Assembly: GCA_016776925.1 (NCBI GenBank)
Contig: JADHSL010000021.1
Span: 1 to 35,146 of the forward strand
Length of the DNA stretch: 35,146 bases
Direction: 5' to 3'
Source: Pirellulales bacterium
GTDB taxonomy: Bacteria; Planctomycetota; Planctomycetia; Pirellulales; UBA1268
The stretch's first letter is position 1, and the number at the start of each line of letters is the position of its first letter. Position numbers and translations under genes: made by a program. Below, one piece after another: positions 11,162 through 19,745 of the stretch. The notes beneath the pieces are model-generated. The model was not told where the DNA came from and ran no database searches. It saw nothing but the letters and a program-made list of their open reading frames with translations.

Positions 11162-13183
11162 ATGAGTACAGCTACCGAAATCGCTCACCATTCGATTCAA
11201 AGTCCATCTTTCGACTCGAATGAAAATCAGACTGCCGAACCTGGGCCTACCGAAAACAAATCCCCGGCATTGAGCCGCGGGCTGCAACTACAAATAATCG
11301 CTACGTTGCTTGGAGGCACCCTGCTTCTCTGCTCATTGCTCGCGGGGTACTTATGGGAAAAACCTTTTTTTGCATCCCTACCGGCAGCACTTTCTGTCGT
11401 CCTTCTTGCTTCTCCGCTACTTTCTGCTGCAGCAAAAGATCTCTTGTCTGGTGTCGCTGGAATGAACGCGCTTGTTGCACTTGCTGTTATTGGTGCCGCT
11501 TCGAGTGGCAAGTATCAGGAAGCTGCTGCAGTTGCATTTTTCATGATTGTTTCGTCGTTAATTGAAAAAAGAACGGCTGCCGGCGCTGAGGCAAGTATTG
11601 AATCACTCATTCGTTTAGCACCTACAAAAGCAAGTAGAATTTCTGGTGATCAGGAAGAACTTGTTGAAGCAACAAATCTTCGACCAGATGATGTGGTACG
11701 GGTGCGGCCGGGTGATACTATCCCGGCCGATGGCGTCATTATCCGCGGTGCGAGTACCGTCAATCAGGCCAGCGTAACTGGTGAATCAATCCCTGCTGAA
11801 AAAGCCAATGGCGAGGAAGTATTCGGAAGCACCATAAACCTTACTGGCCTTATTGATATCAAAGTGACCAAGGCTGGTGCTGACACGTTACTTGGGCGCG
11901 TGAAAGACCTGATCCTACAGGCTGAGAAAACGAAAACTCCAATCATGAGGGTGGTCGATCAGTACGCCGCCTGGTATACACCGACCATTTTGATGCTCGT
12001 CGGGGTCGTTCTCTTTTTTGCCCTAAAAAACAATCCGGCAACCGCATTCGATCGAGCAATTGCTATGCTTGTCATTGCATGCCCTAGCGCCTTGATTCTC
12101 GCGACACCCACTGCAATGGTTGCCGGTTTGTCTGCTGCTGCGCGACTTGGCGTCCTCATAAAAAGCGTTGCAACCTTAGAAGCTGCTCGTAATATCACAG
12201 CCATCGTTTTTGATAAGACTGGAACTGTTACAAGTGGTATTCTCAATGTGACTCGTTTAAGCCCAACAGAGCCGACAGAGCCAAGTGATCTTCTTCGCTA
12301 CGCTGCATCTGCAGAACAGAATAGTCGCCATCCTGTCGCACGAGCCGTCACCGAAATGGCAAAACAGGCGCGACTTCGATTACCGACACCAACACATTTT
12401 GAAGAAGTAGCTGGTCGGGGTGTACACGCAACTTTTGAGAATGGTGATACTGTTTTCGTCGGAAGAGCGACATGGCTGAGCTCGGCTGTACCAACCCCAA
12501 ATGAAGTCGACGCCGAAGAGCTTGAATCCGTCCAGTCATCAAGTGAAACAGATGGACTGTCTGTCCTTCACGTTGTCCAAAACGGACGCTGCATTGGCTG
12601 GATTGGGCTTGAAGATAACGCTCGCCCAGAAGCTGCTGGCGCTGTTGATAAACTCAAGGATCTGGGCATTGCCAAACTGACTCTTCTAACCGGTGACCGA
12701 AAAAGTGTCGCTAAGCGTGTTGCTGGGCAAATGCATTTTGATGATTACAAGGCAGAAGTCTTGCCTCATGAAAAACTGGAAATGGTTGACATGCTGAAAG
12801 ATGCAGGACATCGTGTTGCAGTTATTGGAGATGGAGTCAACGATGCTCCAGCCCTAGCTGCTGGTGATGTTTCTATCGCGATGGGAGCCGCGGGCAGTGA
12901 TGTTGCTATCCACTCAGCCAGCATTGCCTTACTCAACAGCAATCTGAACAGGATTCCTTTTCTTGTCGAACTGTCACGAAAAACGATCTCTGTGATACGT
13001 CAAAACATGATCATTGGTGGTCTTTTTATTGTTGCATTTGTAACCCTCGCTGGAGCTGGATATATCACTCCTGTGATGGCTGCTGTCCTCCATGTTGTCA
13101 GTGGGCTTGCCGTTGTCTTTAACTCAGCGCGACTTGTTCGATGCGGTGAAGATATTGAACAGCAAGAAGCGACGGACGAATAG
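11162..13183 (+). CDS. Heavy-metal-translocating P1B-type ATPase with CPS motif
   Basis: Integral membrane metal-ion pump of 673 residues. Visible landmarks are the actuator TGES at 206-209, the phosphorylation site DKTGT at 351-355 (D351), the P1B-specific HP dipeptide at H390-P391 and the hinge GDGVND at 556-561. Membrane helices occur in pairs near residues 40-62, 67-95 and 98-135, then near 270-320 and at the C-terminus, consistent with the eight-helix P1B layout. The ion-site motif in helix 6 is C307-P308-S309 instead of the usual CPC. The last helix has the pattern LHVVSGLAVVFNSARL. There is no N-terminal CxxC metal-binding domain. Substrate cannot be fixed from sequence; Cu and Zn/Cd types normally have CPC. 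It is probably a single-gene unit between the terminator at 11039 and the convergent gene ending at 13225. Confidence 0.92.
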   Translation: MSTATEIAHHSIQSPSFDSNENQTAEPGPTENKSPALSRGLQLQIIATLLGGTLLLCSLLAGYLWEKPFFASLPAALSVVLLASPLLSAAAKDLLSGVAGMNALVALAVIGAASSGKYQEAAAVAFFMIVSSLIEKRTAAGAEASIESLIRLAPTKASRISGDQEELVEATNLRPDDVVRVRPGDTIPADGVIIRGASTVNQASVTGESIPAEKANGEEVFGSTINLTGLIDIKVTKAGADTLLGRVKDLILQAEKTKTPIMRVVDQYAAWYTPTILMLVGVVLFFALKNNPATAFDRAIAMLVIACPSALILATPTAMVAGLSAAARLGVLIKSVATLEAARNITAIVFDKTGTVTSGILNVTRLSPTEPTEPSDLLRYAASAEQNSRHPVARAVTEMAKQARLRLPTPTHFEEVAGRGVHATFENGDTVFVGRATWLSSAVPTPNEVDAEELESVQSSSETDGLSVLHVVQNGRCIGWIGLEDNARPEAAGAVDKLKDLGIAKLTLLTGDRKSVAKRVAGQMHFDDYKAEVLPHEKLEMVDMLKDAGHRVAVIGDGVNDAPALAAGDVSIAMGAAGSDVAIHSASIALLNSNLNRIPFLVELSRKTISVIRQNMIIGGLFIVAFVTLAGAGYITPVMAAVLHVVSGLAVVFNSARLVRCGEDIEQQEATDE

Positions 13184-13199
13184 ATTGAGCATGGTGCCA

Positions 13200-13232
13200 T
13201 TGGTTGAACAAACTACGACGTGTTTCAACCAA
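13200..13232. terminator. Weak stem-loop between convergent genes
   Basis: TTGGTTGAA (13200-13208) pairs perfectly with TTCAACCAA (13224-13232) around a 15-nt loop. It sits in the 41-bp gap between the convergent P-type ATPase and ABC permease genes and covers the permease stop codon. There is no T-run on either strand, so a bidirectional terminator is only a suggestion. Confidence 0.25.
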
Positions 13233-14190
13233 CGTCACGTTTCTGGAAAAGAATGATGGCAAGGCTCAGGAACGCAACGCTGATGCATACTGCATACAAG
13301 GTCACGACTCCCAGATATTCGAGTGTTATCGTATGCCCTTGAGTCAGTGCATCAGCTGGCCAAAAGAATTGAAGGTTGGGCAAGATGTTAGCAAATGGTT
13401 GTAGCCAAGCATTACTTTGTAATGTCACTGTGGCAAAATATTCACCAACCAGACCGACTAGGAAGAATCCGATGCAGATAAGGAGAGTCGCCACCTGTCC
13501 AAACCGCGTTGACGCTGCGATAGCAATACTTGTTATGGCAATAATCGCCTCAAAAATGAGTACAAGCCCGATCATCAGCTGTGGATCAAAATCTGAACTT
13601 GGGCTTTGAATTTTCCACTTTCGGCTAATGCATGAGATGGTGAGAAATGAGATTAATGCCAGAACAAAGCCCGAGCATGCAAACGTCGCGGGGAATGACC
13701 ACCTGTAAAGGTAGTTGGCCAATCCAGCAATAAGAAACGTAAGTGATATTGCCAGAAATCCGAAAAGTATCACCACTGGGTCAAAGATATCCCCTGCTCG
13801 AACACTTGACTGAACTTGATGTCGAATGGTTAATAGAAACACAATTGATAGGAGCCCATATGCAAGACCTATGGCTGCTATGACACCCAAAAACTTACCG
13901 AGAACAACAAATGGCCTTGGAACCGGCTTACTGACGACAGTCAACACCGTCTTGTTTTCAATTTCCTTGCAAAGAACGCTGGTAGCAATAAACGCTGACA
14001 TCAATAACCCTGTCAGAAAGAGCGTACTTAACCCAAGGTCAACGAGCAGTTTGTTGTCATCCTCAAGCGTGTAGCCAGCAACATTGACATTCAGGAGCAT
14101 TGCCAACAGCCCACCGCAAATAAGCACTGTGTGGACTGGCTGCCGTATTGATTCAAGAAGAGCATTTCGAGCGAGGGCAAGAATAACCAT
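13225..14190 (-). CDS. ABC-2 type transporter permease
   Basis: Polytopic membrane protein of 321 residues with about six hydrophobic segments. It shows the ABC-2 permease hallmark after the second helix: cytoplasmic KEIENKTVLTVVSKPVPRP followed by VVLGKFLGV. That is the segment that contacts the ATPase in NosY/NatB-like exporters. It ends LAIILFQKRDVG, the usual exporter-permease tail. No ATPase gene is next to it on this strand. It diverges from the SPFH operon starting at 14429, whose ATPase (18725-19741) and second permease (same SKP-x-R...LLGKWLG motif) make a shared transporter plausible, but this is inference. The substrate is unknown. The start at 14190 gives a normal short cytoplasmic N-terminus. 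Confidence 0.85.
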   Translation of the reverse strand: MVILALARNALLESIRQPVHTVLICGGLLAMLLNVNVAGYTLEDDNKLLVDLGLSTLFLTGLLMSAFIATSVLCKEIENKTVLTVVSKPVPRPFVVLGKFLGVIAAIGLAYGLLSIVFLLTIRHQVQSSVRAGDIFDPVVILFGFLAISLTFLIAGLANYLYRWSFPATFACSGFVLALISFLTISCISRKWKIQSPSSDFDPQLMIGLVLIFEAIIAITSIAIAASTRFGQVATLLICIGFFLVGLVGEYFATVTLQSNAWLQPFANILPNLQFFWPADALTQGHTITLEYLGVVTLYAVCISVAFLSLAIILFQKRDVG

Positions 14191-14428
14191 TTCGCTAAAT
14201 TAGCCAATTATCCCTACGAAATGAATGGTTGCGTTCATAAATGGTTGAATTTCATGGAAAACCCTCAATAAAAGTACATCATTTTTGAAACATTAGAATT
14301 AGATGAGTGGGTCTCCTCCTGCTTGTTCCCTTGCTTCGTAGACATTTTAATAATGTTAAAGAAGAAGGTAATTCGAATCTGCTTTTCCTCCTTCATCGTT
14401 TTGCCCAGACGAACAGTTGACATCTGAA

Positions 14429-16474
14429 ATGAATCGCAATGATCGAAACAACCATCAGGACGACACACTGCTTTACAGTCGTGCTCTAACTGCTGCAATT
14501 TCTGGTCTTGCCATCCAGTTAATTCTGATGCTGGCGGCAGCATTGACCGCCCTGTGGGGTGATGCACAGGCTCTCTATGCAGTTTCATGGCACATGCTGG
14601 GTGGCTTACCTATTTGGATCATTCTCGTTCTTCTCTACCAACAACACGAAACTGAACGAGTTCAACGCCTCGCAGCTGAAAAATTAGAGGACAGCACAAA
14701 AGCTGCCGCAATCTTTGGGAATCTAAGTGACGATCTCGATGCTGTACGGAACCGCCTTGATCGACTTTATCGCTATGGCCTTCCCATCATCAGTGGTGTT
14801 GTCGCTCTCTACTTGCTTGCAACAGGAGCAACGCTTCTCTGGTTTCACTTTCAACAGGTAGCAGATGGCAGTGTAGCCGCTCTCTCCGAAGATTGTGACC
14901 CTGTTGGACTGATGTTTGTCACTGCTGCTATCTCATTTACCGCATTCGTGAGCGCTCGCTGGCTCAGTGGCTACGCGAGACAGCCTGCCTGGCAACTCCT
15001 TCGAGGTGGTGCCAGTTATCTCATGAGTTGCTTTGTCATCACGCTCCTACTCTTTGTTGCTTCGGCAAGCATTGCTGTTATCGATGACCAGTTCGTCCTT
15101 GGCTTTCTATCTGTTGGTATTCCTGCCGTTATGATGTTGGTGGGGTCTGAGATTTTGTTGACTTCACTGTTGGAGTCTTACAGGCCAAAAGTACCTGGCG
15201 AAACCCCTCGGCCTGCATTTGATAGCCGCGTATTAGGGTTACTTACTGCACCTGAGTCACTTGGAAGAGTTGTTGCAGAAACAATTAGCTATCAGTTTGG
15301 TGTCGAAGTGTCCCGGAGTTGGCTTTATCAGCTTCTTGGACGAGCGGTTACGCCGCTCACACTATTTGGTGCCACTGTTCTTTTACTGCTCAGTTGTATC
15401 ACTATCGTTGGGCCGTACGAGCGGGGCATTCAACTTCGTTTCGGCACGATTCAGGGAACACCCCTGCAGCCTGGAATCCATCTTAAATATCCATGGCCAA
15501 TTGATACTGTTGAACTTCATCCCGTTGGCCGCGTTCAAGAAATTCTCATTTCAAGTGATCTGACCGGGACTTCACGTGATGCCGAGGCGATCCTTTGGAC
15601 CACTGATAGCGATAAGAAGGCTGGCATTGGTCAAGAGAATTTTCTCGCAGCCCCTGGCCAATCCGGAACGGGTCTCAACACGACAGGCGTGTCTTTAATT
15701 GCCGCCGACATTGTTGTTCAGTATTCAGTTGGTGATCTCATCCAATTCGTACTTGGCTCAACAGATCATAGAACTGCACTAAAGCTTGTTGCGCAGCGAG
15801 AAGTATCGCAATATTTTGCATCCCATGATATCGACAACCTTCTTGGCCCCGGCCGAACCCAAGCAGGGAAAGAACTCTCTGAGGTGATTCAGAACAGGCT
15901 TGATGACATGCAACTTGGTATCAACATCGTTGGTGTTGCCGTCACGGCACTCCATCCACCAATTGGTGCTGTATCTCGAGCCTTTCATTACCAGATCGGA
16001 GCTGTCCAGCAAAAAGAAACGAGCATTCAGATGGCGAAACGAGATGCTGTCAAGCAGTTAGCCAAAGTAGCTGGCTCTGTTTCACGTAGCAGGGAAATAG
16101 ATAACGCCATTCGTGAACTCGACACTCTTCGGAAAGATTCCGATTTGAGTCACCGAGTCGAAATTGAAAAAAATATTGATCAGCTATTGACTGATGCTCG
16201 TGGAGAAGCCGCTGAGATCGTTCATAAGGCTCGATCGTATAGATGGAAACGATCTGTAGGTGAACGCGCTAGCAGTGATCAATTCGAGGGCGAGCTTCTT
16301 GCTTACCAAGCGGCTCCCATCTATTACCGAACCCGCAGATTTCTTGAAATTCTTGCTGAAGGCCTTGTTGGTCGACGCAAATTTGTGATTACTGGTGATC
16401 CCGGTGATACACCTGTATTTCAAATGGACTTCAGTGACCCGACATCTGCAATTGATACCCTCCTGACAGAATAA
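14429..16474 (+). CDS. Polytopic SPFH/HflK-like membrane protein
   Basis: A 681-residue protein fusing a multi-helix membrane domain to an SPFH (band 7) domain. Predicted helices lie near residues 20-43, 51-70, 118-140, 160-180, 195-218, 223-250 and 308-330. The last leads into VGPYERGIQLRFGTIQG, the typical HflK entry to the SPFH domain (about 325-560). A charged helical region with RDAVKQLAKVAGSVSRSREI follows. E. coli HflK has one helix and about 420 residues, so the N-terminal membrane block is an addition. SPFH proteins form large ring or cage assemblies, and HflK/HflC encloses the protease FtsH. It is the first gene of a seven-gene operon, 20 bp before the HflC-like gene. An upstream in-frame TTG (14417) is also possible; neither start has a clear ribosome site. 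Confidence 0.82.
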   Translation: MNRNDRNNHQDDTLLYSRALTAAISGLAIQLILMLAAALTALWGDAQALYAVSWHMLGGLPIWIILVLLYQQHETERVQRLAAEKLEDSTKAAAIFGNLSDDLDAVRNRLDRLYRYGLPIISGVVALYLLATGATLLWFHFQQVADGSVAALSEDCDPVGLMFVTAAISFTAFVSARWLSGYARQPAWQLLRGGASYLMSCFVITLLLFVASASIAVIDDQFVLGFLSVGIPAVMMLVGSEILLTSLLESYRPKVPGETPRPAFDSRVLGLLTAPESLGRVVAETISYQFGVEVSRSWLYQLLGRAVTPLTLFGATVLLLLSCITIVGPYERGIQLRFGTIQGTPLQPGIHLKYPWPIDTVELHPVGRVQEILISSDLTGTSRDAEAILWTTDSDKKAGIGQENFLAAPGQSGTGLNTTGVSLIAADIVVQYSVGDLIQFVLGSTDHRTALKLVAQREVSQYFASHDIDNLLGPGRTQAGKELSEVIQNRLDDMQLGINIVGVAVTALHPPIGAVSRAFHYQIGAVQQKETSIQMAKRDAVKQLAKVAGSVSRSREIDNAIRELDTLRKDSDLSHRVEIEKNIDQLLTDARGEAAEIVHKARSYRWKRSVGERASSDQFEGELLAYQAAPIYYRTRRFLEILAEGLVGRRKFVITGDPGDTPVFQMDFSDPTSAIDTLLTE

Positions 16475-16494
16475 AACGACACTAGAGAGCTATT

Positions 16495-17418
16495 GTGAAA
16501 AACTCATTTATTATTTTGCTTGGTCTGATCATCACGAGCCTCTTGTTAGTGAAGATGTTTTGCTACCAAGTCCGTTATGATGAAGTTGCTGTACAGACAA
16601 CTTTCGATAAGGCCGACAATAGCAGTATTCGTGAAACACCTGGGCTCAAATGGCGTTGGCCCTGGCCGATCAATAAGGTTGCCTTATACCCAAAACGGCT
16701 TCAGGTGCTCGAAGATAAAATTGAAGAATTACAGACGGCCGATGGGAAAAGTGTGATAGTAAGAACCTATCTCACATGGCGAATTTCGAATCCTCTTGAT
16801 TTTTACATCACCCTGAAAAGCCCCTCTGAAGCGAACAGACAAATGTCATCTCGGCTTCGTGAAATTCGTGGGCTTATTAGTAAGTATCGTTTTGATGAAT
16901 TGGTCAATACTGATCGAGATTCGCTGAAGCTTGATCAAATTGAGTTGCAGGCTGCAAACTCATTAAACACAGCATTGAAGCAGGCGGGTTATGGAATTGA
17001 AGTTGAAAGTGTTGGTATTCATAAAATAATCCTGCCGGAATCAACCACAGAAAAAGTTTTTGAGACCATGATTGCTTCTCGGGAACGACTTGCTGAGAAT
17101 GCACTACAGGAGGGCCAGGCGCAGGCGTCCGCCATCCGTAGTGAAGCATCAAGTGCACGTGACAGAATCCTTGCGTTTACAGAGCGGAAAGCACAGGTCA
17201 TACGCTCACTTGGTGACCGTGAGGCAGCCCAGCAGTATGCAAATTTTGCAAAGGATGAGGACTTCGCCATTTTTCTGAGGAAAATTGACGCGTTGCAAAA
17301 GATGCTGGACCATAACACCACATTCGTCTTGTCTGCAGAGAGTCTGGGAATTCTCGACTGGTTTAATAAAGATCCAGCGAGTCCAGAGCTGCCATTACCG
17401 CAAGAAAGTCAAAAGTAA
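16495..17418 (+). CDS. SPFH protein, HflC-like
   Basis: A 307-residue single-pass membrane protein with an N-terminal helix (about residues 5-22). The SPFH domain follows (VRYDEVAVQTTFDKAD, then PGLKWRWPWPINKVALYPKR). Next comes a long Ala/Glu/Arg-rich helix (about 190-245, with EGQAQASAIRSEASSARDRI), and it ends with HflC-type VLSAESLGILDWF. Length and order match HflC, the partner of HflK. The start codon is GTG at 16495 with a purine-rich AGAGAG upstream. It lies between two HflK-like genes, spaced 20 bp and 5 bp, so the three products probably assemble together. No FtsH gene is nearby, so the assembly may serve the ABC transporter encoded downstream (inference). Confidence 0.88.
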   Translation: MKNSFIILLGLIITSLLLVKMFCYQVRYDEVAVQTTFDKADNSSIRETPGLKWRWPWPINKVALYPKRLQVLEDKIEELQTADGKSVIVRTYLTWRISNPLDFYITLKSPSEANRQMSSRLREIRGLISKYRFDELVNTDRDSLKLDQIELQAANSLNTALKQAGYGIEVESVGIHKIILPESTTEKVFETMIASRERLAENALQEGQAQASAIRSEASSARDRILAFTERKAQVIRSLGDREAAQQYANFAKDEDFAIFLRKIDALQKMLDHNTTFVLSAESLGILDWFNKDPASPELPLPQESQK

Positions 17419-17423
17419 ATACA

Positions 17424-18689
17424 ATGGACGAGACGTCTCCTAATATCGAGGCCGATGCGCCGCCAGCGCTTGATCCAGCGCAACAATCCCTTTCTGAAGC
17501 TCTTCGAGTGAGCTTTGGCATCTTAAAGATTGTTATGGTCGTACTCCTCATAGCGTACGCATTTAGTGGCACGTTCTCTGTTGGGTCGAATGAGGTCGCA
17601 TTGCGTTTACGCTTTGGTAACTACGTGGGCAGTCCTGGTCAGCGAGTACTTGAGCGAGGTACGTACCTCGCTGCGCCTTTTCCAATCGAACAAATTGTGA
17701 AAGTTGATACTCGTCCGTCTACTCTTCTGCTTGAGGACGAGTTCTGGTTTGAAACAACCAAAAATGATAGTGGCCTCACAAGATCACAACTTCAATTTCA
17801 AAAAGCTGGCCCTCTGCATCCTTTACGAGATGGTTCGCTCATTACTGGTGATTCAAATATCGTCCATGCAAAATGGGCATTAACATGGCGAATCACTGAT
17901 CCCGTTGCGTATCTAACAAATATCGGCTCAAAAGAAGTTGCTCAAGAACTCGTCACCTTAACTTCTCAACAAGGTATTGTTCACTCGATAGCCCGTCTCA
18001 CTGCTGACGAAATACTACGAGGTATTGTCAATCGAGAGCAGATGCTCGGTCTCATACAGCAGAGACTCGATGACATGCGAACCGGCATTACGATTGATCA
18101 AGTTACACTCGATAAGGTTTCAGCACCGCTACGCGTCATGAGAAGTTTTGATGCAGTCACCAGTGCCGAAAGCGATCGTGCACGTCGGATCGTAGCAGCC
18201 CAACAAGAGCGGGCTCGTATTCTTGGTGAGACGGCAGGAGAGGCGAGTGAGCCACTACTGGATCTTGTGAATGCCTACTCACAGGCAACTGAGCTTGAAG
18301 ATCCGGCACACGCTCAAGAAATTGAAACTCTCATTGATACGGCACTTCTCGAATTGAAGATAAATGATAGTGTGATTGGTGGCGATGTTGCTCGGGTCAT
18401 GAACAAGGCGCAGACCTATCGAACACAAATAACCGAACAGATTGCAACTGAAGCTCAGTCTTTTTCACAACTGCTGCCTCAATATCAATTGAATCCACGG
18501 CTTGTAATGACAAAACTATGGGAAGATGCCCGAGAACAAATACTGACCGGTGATGTTGAAACGTTTTACACCGTACCGGGTCAGCTTGAGCTCCAATTCA
18601 ACAGAGATCCAGAGATTCAAAAAGAACGACAAAAAGAGCAACTGCGTTCTCAGAAAAAAGCACAGGAAGATGCCGAATCGAACCGCTAA
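17424..18689 (+). CDS. SPFH protein, HflK-like (second copy)
   Basis: A 421-residue protein with a Pro/Ala-rich cytoplasmic N-terminus and one membrane helix at about residues 29-48. The SPFH domain begins at SVGSNEVALRLRFGNYVG and continues to about residue 260. A long charged helix follows (ESDRARRIVAAQQERARIL), then a Gln/Lys/Glu-rich tail ending KKAQEDAESNR. Size and topology are those of ordinary HflK, in contrast to the polytopic copy at 14429. An unusual acidic segment (LLEDEFWFETT, near residue 105) sits inside the SPFH domain. The gene starts 5 bp after the HflC-like gene, implying coupled translation. Having two HflK-like partners for one HflC-like protein suggests a three-component cage. 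Confidence 0.87.
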   Translation: MDETSPNIEADAPPALDPAQQSLSEALRVSFGILKIVMVVLLIAYAFSGTFSVGSNEVALRLRFGNYVGSPGQRVLERGTYLAAPFPIEQIVKVDTRPSTLLLEDEFWFETTKNDSGLTRSQLQFQKAGPLHPLRDGSLITGDSNIVHAKWALTWRITDPVAYLTNIGSKEVAQELVTLTSQQGIVHSIARLTADEILRGIVNREQMLGLIQQRLDDMRTGITIDQVTLDKVSAPLRVMRSFDAVTSAESDRARRIVAAQQERARILGETAGEASEPLLDLVNAYSQATELEDPAHAQEIETLIDTALLELKINDSVIGGDVARVMNKAQTYRTQITEQIATEAQSFSQLLPQYQLNPRLVMTKLWEDAREQILTGDVETFYTVPGQLELQFNRDPEIQKERQKEQLRSQKKAQEDAESNR

Positions 18690-18724
18690 AAGGTTGTCAT
18701 TTTAATTGAGGAATAATAGTTGCT

Positions 18725-19741
18725 GTGATTCAATCTACAAATGACATCGATATCGCTTGTGCAGGACTAACGAAAACATTTCGTGACTTTTGGCTACGAC
18801 CAAGGGTGCGGGCTGTTGAGAATGTTGATCTTGAGGTTCGACGCGGTCAGGTTTATGGCCTTCTTGGCCCAAACGGATCTGGCAAAAGTACAACGATCAA
18901 AATGCTTTTGGGCCTGCTGCAACCGACAGGAGGACGAATTGCAGTTCTTGGGAAACGACCAAAAGATGTCTCTGTAAAACAGAACATTGGGTACCTCCCT
19001 GAAGAGTCATATCTCTACCGATTTCTGAGTGGACGAGAAACACTTGAATATTACGGACGATTATTCAGGTTAGATCGCCAAGCTCGACGTGAACGAATTG
19101 ACATGCTTCTTGAGATGGTTGGCCTCGATGCTGTTCAAGATCGGCCTGTAGGTGAGTATTCAAAAGGCATGCAACGTAGAATTGGACTCGCGCAAAGTCT
19201 TATAAATGACCCCCAACTGCTGATTCTTGATGAACCAACCAGTGGCCTCGACCCGGTGGGTGCAAAGCAAATCAAAGACCTAATAGCCACTCTTGCTTCA
19301 CGTGGAAAAACGGTTCTTCTTTGTTCTCATCTTCTTTCTGACGTGGAAGATTTATGCGACAGAATTGCCATCATGTATGGTGGAAAGGTTCGGTCCGAAG
19401 GAACATGTGAAGGCTTACTTCAGGAAGAGCATGCTTCGCTTCTTGAAACTTCAGAAATTCCCGAGACTGCGCTTGCTGAAGTACGAGAAGTTCTCGGAAG
19501 ACATAGCGTTACAATTTCTAGTATCAAAAGACCCAGGAGACGGCTTGAGAGCCTCTTTCTTGAGATTGTCGAAAAGGCTCGGGCCGAAGGACTGAAGACA
19601 TCGGGTGCAGGGAACAGTGGAAGTGTTGCCTCATTTCTTGCGAATCCAACGAATGAAGAGCAATTACCTGTCGAGTCAGAAGCTACAAATAATGTCGACG
19701 GCGTCGACACGAAACTTCTTGACAGTCTCGTAGATCGGTGA
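18725..19741 (+). CDS. ABC transporter ATP-binding protein (ABC-2 exporter type)
   Basis: Cytoplasmic ATPase of 338 residues. It has Walker A GPNGSGKST at 48-56, the signature region YSKGMQRRIGLAQ starting at 145 (degenerate SGGQ, as usual in CcmA/NatA-type ATPases), Walker B LLILDEPTSGLD around D169-E170, and the H-loop in LLCSHLLSDVEDLCDRI. The GYLPEESYLYRFLSGRETLEYYG stretch is typical of ATPases that pair with ABC-2 permeases. About 110 extra C-terminal residues follow the core and end in an acidic tail. The only frame-consistent start is GTG at 18725, about 12 nt after a GAGGA ribosome site. The partner permease begins 4 bp after its stop. The substrate is unknown. Confidence 0.92.
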   Translation: MIQSTNDIDIACAGLTKTFRDFWLRPRVRAVENVDLEVRRGQVYGLLGPNGSGKSTTIKMLLGLLQPTGGRIAVLGKRPKDVSVKQNIGYLPEESYLYRFLSGRETLEYYGRLFRLDRQARRERIDMLLEMVGLDAVQDRPVGEYSKGMQRRIGLAQSLINDPQLLILDEPTSGLDPVGAKQIKDLIATLASRGKTVLLCSHLLSDVEDLCDRIAIMYGGKVRSEGTCEGLLQEEHASLLETSEIPETALAEVREVLGRHSVTISSIKRPRRRLESLFLEIVEKARAEGLKTSGAGNSGSVASFLANPTNEEQLPVESEATNNVDGVDTKLLDSLVDR

Positions 19742-19745
19742 ATCC

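Noticed and set aside
14235-14282. TCAT motifs in the divergent SPFH/permease promoter region
   Set aside because: Spacing is 17 and 27 bp rather than 11, so it does not fit the Pho-type array.
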